Positions 58,973 to 64,000 of a stretch of 64,000 nucleotides of DNA are shown piece by piece. Below the pieces are notes generated by a model, which saw only the letters and a program-made list of their open reading frames with translations, did not search any database and was not told the origin of the DNA. A program made the translations under genes and the position numbers. The DNA comes from VRUE01 sp963844395 (GTDB lineage Bacteria; Actinomycetota; Thermoleophilia; Solirubrobacterales; 70-9): the NCBI GenBank assembly GCA_963844395.1, contig CAWJNX010000002.1:558001-622000 (forward strand), read 5' to 3'. Each line of letters opens with the position of its first letter. Position 1 is the first letter of the stretch.

Positions 58973-60127
58973 TCAGGCCGGCTGCTCACGCTCCGCGGCC
59001 GCGGTGAGATCGGCTGAGATCTTCACCGCGGCCGAGAGGAGCGGCGCCGCCAGCACCAAGCCGACGGTGCCGAAGAGGCAGCCGCCGGCGATCGTCACGA
59101 TCAGCACCGCGAGCGGGTGCAGCTTCAGCGCCGCGCCGTAGGCGATCGGCTGCACCAGCTGCTGCAGGACGCCGTTGGCTAGAAGGACCACTACGCCCAT
59201 CGCGATGGCCACCTCCGTGCTCTGCCCACCGAGGGCGATGAGGACGGCGAAGCCGCCGGCGGTCCAGGCGCCGATGTAAGGGACGTAGCCGCCGAGGAAG
59301 GTGACGATCGCGATCGTCCCAGCGAGCGGCACGCCGAGCAGCAGCGCGCCCGCCCCCACGATCAGCGTGCTCCAGGCGGCGACTATCGTCACCCCGAGGA
59401 AGTAGCCGCGCATACTTCCCGCGACCCGGCCGAGGATCGAACGGGCCACTGGCACCGGGACGCCGAGGTGGCGCTCGACGAAGGCGCCGATCTGCGGGCC
59501 GTCCTTGAGCAGGAAGAAGAGGCTGAGCGCGGTGAAGGAGAGGAAGACCGCCAGCGAGGCGAGCCGCTCGATGCCGGCCAGCAGCCCCTGGGTGAGGGCC
59601 TGGAAGGCGGCGCTCAGCGAGGCGCTTGCATCGGCGTTGGCGTCGGCGGCGGTCGGCGCCTCGACGCCGAGGTCCCGCGCCCATGACTCGAGCGCACTCG
59701 CGCCTTCCTGAAGCCGCGCAGAGAGCCCGTCGGACTGGCTCGTGATCCCGCCGAGGACGATCAGGCCCACACCAAGCGCGATGACGACGATCGCAAGCAG
59801 GACGAAGCCGGCGCCGGCCGCCCGCGGCACCCGGTGACGAGCGAGCCAGTCGACCAGCGGCGAGGCGACGGAGGCGATGATCCCCGCCGTGATCACCGGC
59901 ATCACGATCGCCTCGGTGAGGGAAAGGAGCCAGATCGCCCCGACCAGCGCCGCCGCGACGCCGACCAGGAGCCACGCCGAGAAGCCGAGGTCTCGCAGCC
60001 AATTCGGCGCAGCGAAGATGCCGCTCAGGGCGCCGGGTTCGATCTCGATGACTTCCTCTTCGGCGGCTCCCGGCCCGCCGTCGGATCGTCGCGGGCGCCT
60101 GCGGAATATCTGCCGTCGCTCTCTCAT
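58973..60127 (-). CDS. AI-2E/PerM-family transporter
   Basis: The 384-residue protein has about eight membrane helices after a charged N-terminus. Family features are the two hydrophobic pairs around residues 48-93, the periplasmic helical domain (SDGLSARLQEGASALESWARDL), GRVAGSMRGYFLGV and the C-terminal block GGYVPYIGAWTAGGFAVLIAL and VLQQLVQPIAYGAALKLHPLAVLI. Members include quorum-signal and sodium-linked exporters; the substrate is unknown. It converges with the SHOCT gene. Confidence 0.9.
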   Translation of the reverse strand: MRERRQIFRRRPRRSDGGPGAAEEEVIEIEPGALSGIFAAPNWLRDLGFSAWLLVGVAAALVGAIWLLSLTEAIVMPVITAGIIASVASPLVDWLARHRVPRAAGAGFVLLAIVVIALGVGLIVLGGITSQSDGLSARLQEGASALESWARDLGVEAPTAADANADASASLSAAFQALTQGLLAGIERLASLAVFLSFTALSLFFLLKDGPQIGAFVERHLGVPVPVARSILGRVAGSMRGYFLGVTIVAAWSTLIVGAGALLLGVPLAGTIAIVTFLGGYVPYIGAWTAGGFAVLIALGGQSTEVAIAMGVVVLLANGVLQQLVQPIAYGAALKLHPLAVLIVTIAGGCLFGTVGLVLAAPLLSAAVKISADLTAAAEREQPA

Positions 60128-60180
60128 CCGCTCACCCTCTCACCCTAGGCGACCGTCTCGTCCCCATACTCGACGGCAGC

Positions 60181-60939
60181 ATGAACGACCTCGACAGTGT
60201 CACCTACGTCGGACACGCCACCGTGCTCATCGACATCGACGGCACCCGCCTGCTGACCGACCCGGTGCTGCGCAAGCGCGTCGGCCCGCTGGTCAGGCAC
60301 GGCGCCGCGCCGGCGCCGTCAACCACGGAGTCGATCGACGCCGTTCTGATCTCCCACATGCACCGCGATCACGCGGACCTCGGCTCGCTGCGCAGGCTGG
60401 GACGTGGGGTGCGGATGCTGGTGCCACCCGGCTCGCGGCAGTTCTTCGAACGCCAAGGCTTCCGTGCGGTCACGGAGCTGGAACCGGGGCAGTCCAGCGG
60501 CGTCGGCCGCCTCACGGTGACCGCGGTCGATGCGCGCCACGACGGCGGCGGACGTCGACATGCCTCCCATGCACAGTCCCTCGGCTTCATGATCCGCGGC
60601 CGGCGAAACGTCTACTTCGCCGGCGACACCGACTTCTTCGACGAGATGGAGGCGCTTTCTCCCGACCTCGATCTGGCCCTGCTGCCGGTCTGGGGCTGGG
60701 GCCCGACGATCGGTCCCGGTCACCTCGACCCGGAGCGAGCCGCTCGGGCCGCCGCGCTGCTGTCCCCTCGTCTGGTCGTACCGATCCACTGGGGCACGCT
60801 CTATCCCTTCGGCCTCGCCCGCTTCCGTTCCGACGGGCTGCGGCTTCCCGGCGAGCGATTCGCCACCTTCATGCGTGATCTGGCCCCTCACGTCGGCACC
60901 CGCGTGCTCTCACCCGGAGAATCGACCTCGCTCGCGTAG
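60181..60939 (+). CDS. MBL-fold metal-dependent hydrolase (UlaG-like)
   Basis: The 252 residues carry YVGHATVLIDIDGTRLLTDPV, ISHMHRDHADL (HxHxDH), ARHDGGGRR, YFAGDTDFFDEM (metal Asp) and VPIHWGTLYP (last His). This is the UlaG/metal-dependent hydrolase branch. It is likely cytosolic. It overlaps the convergent phosphodiesterase gene by 52 nt at the 3' end, which is real because both proteins have conserved ends. Confidence 0.9.
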   Translation: MNDLDSVTYVGHATVLIDIDGTRLLTDPVLRKRVGPLVRHGAAPAPSTTESIDAVLISHMHRDHADLGSLRRLGRGVRMLVPPGSRQFFERQGFRAVTELEPGQSSGVGRLTVTAVDARHDGGGRRHASHAQSLGFMIRGRRNVYFAGDTDFFDEMEALSPDLDLALLPVWGWGPTIGPGHLDPERAARAAALLSPRLVVPIHWGTLYPFGLARFRSDGLRLPGERFATFMRDLAPHVGTRVLSPGESTSLA

Positions 60940-62960
60940 GCATTCTGGCCGAGCCCCGCCAGCCAGCCGCGGAAGACCCGGTGCACCCGCTCGGCGCCGA
61001 CTACGTCCCGCTGCGGCCACTCCAGGTCAGCGGGGTGGAGCACGAACGGGAAGCTCTGCGTGCCGCCCATGCCGCCGTGCGAGCCGACGAGCTCCTCGAA
61101 GGCGGCGACCTCGTCGAACTCGGGCCAGTAGGCGCTGTTGACCATCAAGTCGGCACAGTGGGGGAAACCGTCGGTGCGGCGCAGGTGATAGGCGGCGTTC
61201 TCGCCGAAAGGCGCCAGGGGGTCCTCGCCCTCGACCCGATCGTCGTTTAGGAAACGGGTGCCGCCGGCGCCGATCGCCATCGGCCCCTGCCGCTCGGAGC
61301 GGACGAGGACGAAGCCGATGCCGGGGTGCTCGAGCAGGGTCGGGACCAGTCGCGGGTAGAGCGCTTCGATGCGCTCCAGGGTGACGCGGCCCGGCTCGCG
61401 CGGGAGGCTGATCAGGCCGAGGCAGCCCGAGGCCATCACCGAGAGCTCGGGCACGCCGTCGGCACGCGTCTGTTCGACTTCGCGGCGAGCGTCGGCGTCG
61501 AGGGCGACGGTGCCGTCGGCGCGACGGTCGCGGGTCGCGGTCCTCACCGCGCGGGCGGCGAAGGTGTCGTCCCGCGCCACCTCGGTCAGGCCGGCGCTCA
61601 GGTAGGAGAGAGCGTCGTCGTCGCCGGCTTCGGCCGCGACGACGCTCGCCGCCTGGCAGGCCTCCCGCACCAGTCCCTCCAGCGTCTGCCCGTAGCGCTC
61701 GCGGAAGGTCTCCCCCTGCGACTGACCGTGGTCGGAGAGGACGACAAGCCGATAGGGACGTGGCGCCTCCTCGCAGGCGCGGGCGATCCTGGCGATCTGG
61801 CGGTCGAGGTCGCGCAGCACGGCGAGCGCGTCGTGGCGCTCGATCCCGGAATGGTGGGCGACCTCGTCGTAGGCGAGGAAGGTCGTGTAGACGACGGGGC
61901 GACCGGCGAGCGCGTCGCCGATCACGGTCGCGACCTGGAGGTCTCGCTGGACCACCGTTCCCCAGGCGCGGACAAGGGAGTAGGCGCGGCTGCGGTGGAT
62001 TCGCGGCCGCACGTCGTCGCGCACCTGGTTCCTCGCCGCCTGCCTCTCGCGAGCGATGTCGGCGAGCGAGAGGACGAGGGTCCGTGCCGCCGCATAGGGA
62101 CGGGCGAAGTAGGCGGCGTAGTCCCTGCCGATCGGCCGCCGGCGCCGCAGCGCCGTGCTCATCGTCAGCATCGAGTGCGGCGCGTCGCCGGAGAGGATGT
62201 TGGCGCGGCTGGCGCCGTCGGCGTGCAGAAGCCCGCGTCCGTCCGAGTGCCGCCGCTCGATCTCTTCGGCGTCGCGGGGGTGGTTGGTGACGATCGCGGC
62301 GCCGCGCTCCTTCTCCCACCAGCGGAACGCCGGCATGTCCTCGTTGGAGCCGTGGAGAAGGCCGGCCTGACAGGCGCCGGTCTGGGAGGACCAGTCGGTC
62401 TCCCAGCCCCGCAGGCGGTGCGAGCCGCCCCGCACCCAGGCGGCCAGAGTCGGGGCGCTGCCATCCTGCAGCGCCCGTAGTAGGACGTCGTGGGCAAGCC
62501 CGTCGATCTCCAGGAAGAGCACCCCCGGCACCTCGGTTTCGATCGCCTGCCCGCGGCGGCGCGCCTGGCGGCGGACGACGTTGCGGTGCCAGGCATCGTC
62601 CTCGTCGATCGCCAGCAGCGAGTAGACGGTGGCGGTCAGCGCCGCGATCGCGATAGTGATCACGATCCCCTCCCAAAGACCGGCGACTTCCGCTCCGGGC
62701 AGGAGGTCGAGGGCGACGGTCGCGAGGAGCCCGTTGAGGACCAGCGCCGCGACGCCCAGCGTCAGCACGGTCAGGGGCAGGGCCACGCGAGCGAGCAGCG
62801 GCCAGACGAAGGCGTTGAGGAGTCCGACCGCCGCCGCCGCGGCGAGCGCGGTGGCGGCGCCGTCGAGGACGAAGCCGTCCAGCGCCTCGGAGAGCAGCAG
62901 GAGGATGGCGGCGTCGAGCAGGAGGACGAGGACGCCCCGCCGGACCGCGGTCAGGCTCAT
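60888..62960 (-). CDS. membrane-anchored alkaline-phosphatase-superfamily phosphodiesterase
   Basis: ATG at 62960 overlaps the DUF2252 stop (ATGA). The N-terminal 130 residues have four membrane helices of the phage-holin-like (LydA/YdcF-type) kind. The rest (about 165-600) is an alkaline-phosphatase-fold metalloenzyme: VLFLEIDGLAHDVLLRAL (metal Asp), SQTGACQAGLLHG (nucleophile Thr/Ser), TTFLAYDEVAHHSG (second metal set) and LVVLSDHGQSQGE (Asp-His). It may hydrolyse phosphodiesters or nucleotides at the membrane. Length is 690 residues. Confidence 0.87.
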   Translation of the reverse strand: MSLTAVRRGVLVLLLDAAILLLLSEALDGFVLDGAATALAAAAAVGLLNAFVWPLLARVALPLTVLTLGVAALVLNGLLATVALDLLPGAEVAGLWEGIVITIAIAALTATVYSLLAIDEDDAWHRNVVRRQARRRGQAIETEVPGVLFLEIDGLAHDVLLRALQDGSAPTLAAWVRGGSHRLRGWETDWSSQTGACQAGLLHGSNEDMPAFRWWEKERGAAIVTNHPRDAEEIERRHSDGRGLLHADGASRANILSGDAPHSMLTMSTALRRRRPIGRDYAAYFARPYAAARTLVLSLADIARERQAARNQVRDDVRPRIHRSRAYSLVRAWGTVVQRDLQVATVIGDALAGRPVVYTTFLAYDEVAHHSGIERHDALAVLRDLDRQIARIARACEEAPRPYRLVVLSDHGQSQGETFRERYGQTLEGLVREACQAASVVAAEAGDDDALSYLSAGLTEVARDDTFAARAVRTATRDRRADGTVALDADARREVEQTRADGVPELSVMASGCLGLISLPREPGRVTLERIEALYPRLVPTLLEHPGIGFVLVRSERQGPMAIGAGGTRFLNDDRVEGEDPLAPFGENAAYHLRRTDGFPHCADLMVNSAYWPEFDEVAAFEELVGSHGGMGGTQSFPFVLHPADLEWPQRDVVGAERVHRVFRGWLAGLGQNAYASEVDSPGESTRVPT

Positions 62961-64000
62961 GACCGCTCCGCCTCGATCTCTCCGTCGGCCGCTGCCGCGG
63001 TCAGTCGCTCGAAGTCGTCCTCGTTCCGGTCGGCGTAGGCCTCGGCGAAGCGGGCAAGGGCCTTGTCGAACGCATCGCCGGCGCCCAGGTAGGAGGCGAT
63101 GCGGATGCGGTCGCCCGAGCGGGCGTGCGCTCGCGCCAACGCTTGCCCGCAGAGCGCGCCGTAGGCGGCGAGGTCTCCTGCCGACATGCGCTCGAGGTCG
63201 GCCGAGCCCTTGCCGTCCCACAGCTGGCGCACGTAGAAGGAGCGCCGCTCGCCGTCGATCCCCTCCGCGGTGACCCAGCCGAGGAAGACGTCGCTTGCCG
63301 CCTGCATCAGCCGCTGCCCTTCGACGACGCGACGGCCGTGGTCGGTGTAGGGGCTCTCGCCCGCGTAGGGCTCCAGCACAGACGCTCGAGCCTCCTTCGC
63401 CTGCAGGAAGAGCGGGTCGCTTGAGTCCCGTCCGAGCAGCAGCACGATCCAGGAGCGGGTGCCGACGCTCCCCACGCCCACGACCTTGCGGGCGGCGTGG
63501 ACATAGCGATAGGAGGCGGCGAGGTGCTGGCGGTCGCGACTCAGCGACTCGCGGTAGGCGGCAAGCACCGCCTCCACCTGACGTTCGGCGCCCTCGGCAT
63601 CCGTCAGCTCCTCCAGGGGGGTGATCAGGGGCGGATCACTGACGATCCGGACCTCACCGTCCTGCTCATGGCCGAGCTTGTCCAGCGCCCGGCTGTGGTC
63701 CTTGTCGCGGGCCTTGGCGAGGCCGCGCTCGATTCGGCGGTAGCGGCGCCCGTCGAGCTGCGAGCGGAGCGCCCCGAGCACCGGCTCCACGTCGAGCCGG
63801 GAGTACCAGACGTCGATGTTGCGCATCGCGGCGAAGTCGCGCATCGAGCTCCTGTAGGCAGCGACGGCGGCGAGGGTCGCCTGCTGCCGCTCCCGCTTGC
63901 CGAAGCCCCGGTCCCTGCCGGCGACGGCGATGCTGGCGGCGAGCCGCTTCACGTCCCACTCGAACGGACCCGGGCAGGTCTCGTCGAAGTCGTTGCAGTC
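62957..64000 (-). CDS. DUF2252-family protein (5' end outside window)
   Basis: The frame is open to the window end. The visible 347 residues contain the DUF2252 hallmarks: NDFDET...PGPFEWDVKRLAASIAVAGRD (kinase-like phosphate-binding motif), VVGVGSVGTRSWIVLLLG, LFLQAKEARASVLEP, GQRLMQAASDVFLGWV and FYVRQLWDGKGS. Members have a kinase-like fold with unknown substrate. It is coupled to the phosphodiesterase gene by ATGA at 62957-62960. Confidence 0.9.
   Translation of the reverse strand, partial: DCNDFDETCPGPFEWDVKRLAASIAVAGRDRGFGKRERQQATLAAVAAYRSSMRDFAAMRNIDVWYSRLDVEPVLGALRSQLDGRRYRRIERGLAKARDKDHSRALDKLGHEQDGEVRIVSDPPLITPLEELTDAEGAERQVEAVLAAYRESLSRDRQHLAASYRYVHAARKVVGVGSVGTRSWIVLLLGRDSSDPLFLQAKEARASVLEPYAGESPYTDHGRRVVEGQRLMQAASDVFLGWVTAEGIDGERRSFYVRQLWDGKGSADLERMSAGDLAAYGALCGQALARAHARSGDRIRIASYLGAGDAFDKALARFAEAYADRNEDDFERLTAAAADGEIEAERS

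Noticed and set aside
1..64000. CRISPR array or insertion sequence
   Set aside because: No set of regularly spaced repeats and no transposase-like protein was seen in either strand.

Overview
The window is GC-rich DNA from an actinomycete. The best guess is class Thermoleophilia (Solirubrobacterales-like). The evidence is F420/LLM-type oxidoreductases, an actinobacterial-type mIHF, many GTG/TTG starts, leaderless-looking promoters (TANNNT about 6 nt before ATG), SHOCT, DUF6325 and DUF2252 proteins, and tRNA-linked integrases of the kind seen in that group. This is inferred from protein style; no marker gene was compared.

Layout. (1) 1-12.2 kb is core-like chromosome: a UDG-like protein, a broken trypsin-like protease, an LLM oxidoreductase coupled to an RlmD-type rRNA methyltransferase, a Lys/Ala-rich histone-like protein, an EEP nuclease with an inserted palindrome, argF, lgt, prmC, lysS (frameshifted), a CDF transporter and an SDR. 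(2) At 12.3 kb is a tRNA-Glu(UUC)-like gene with a hairpin-forming 24-nt D-loop insertion. Its 3' half is repeated exactly (49 nt) at 43.2 kb and imperfectly at 52.9 kb. A decayed tyrosine integrase lies just inside the left copy. The 40 kb between the tRNA and the last copy therefore looks like two stacked integration events. (3) 13.4-43.2 kb is accessory cargo: a UBP zinc finger plus CNB-thioredoxin-reductase-like pair, a flavin operon with TetR and operator, a giant cyclase/NB-ARC/LuxR regulator, a c-di-AMP (ydaO) riboswitch in front of a CBS protein, a second-type mIHF gene, a TetR-controlled hydrolase-glycosyltransferase fusion, a sulfur/arsenic-type cluster (ArsR-rhodanese, persulfide-dioxygenase-like MBL, methyltransferase, DUF4395, MFS), a PaaK-like ligase with TetR, a hydrolase-cyclase, and a two-component system with a recognisable three-site regulon. 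It ends in gene wreckage (a KdpB tail, two GNATs, a second PaaK-like gene). (4) 43.3-52.9 kb is a defence/stability module: a Type II restriction-modification pair (N6-adenine methyltransferase with an in-frame TGA, plus a BsuBI/PstI-family endonuclease), a convergent 596-aa unknown protein with a possible nuclease-like C-terminus, a VOC protein, a MntA/HepT toxin-antitoxin pair and a large secreted repeat protein. (5) 52.9-64 kb returns to chromosome-like genes: a broken membrane-SHOCT protein cut near the outer att copy, an ion channel, a 14-TM MFS exporter, DUF1269, SHOCT and DUF6325 stress-type small proteins, an AI-2E transporter, an MBL hydrolase, a membrane phosphodiesterase and DUF2252.

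Caution: several otherwise conserved genes, including the presumably essential lysS, carry single-base shifts that are repaired by changing one base in a short homopolymer. Some of the broken genes are probably sequence errors rather than real decay. No transposase, CRISPR array, rRNA or complete integrase was found.
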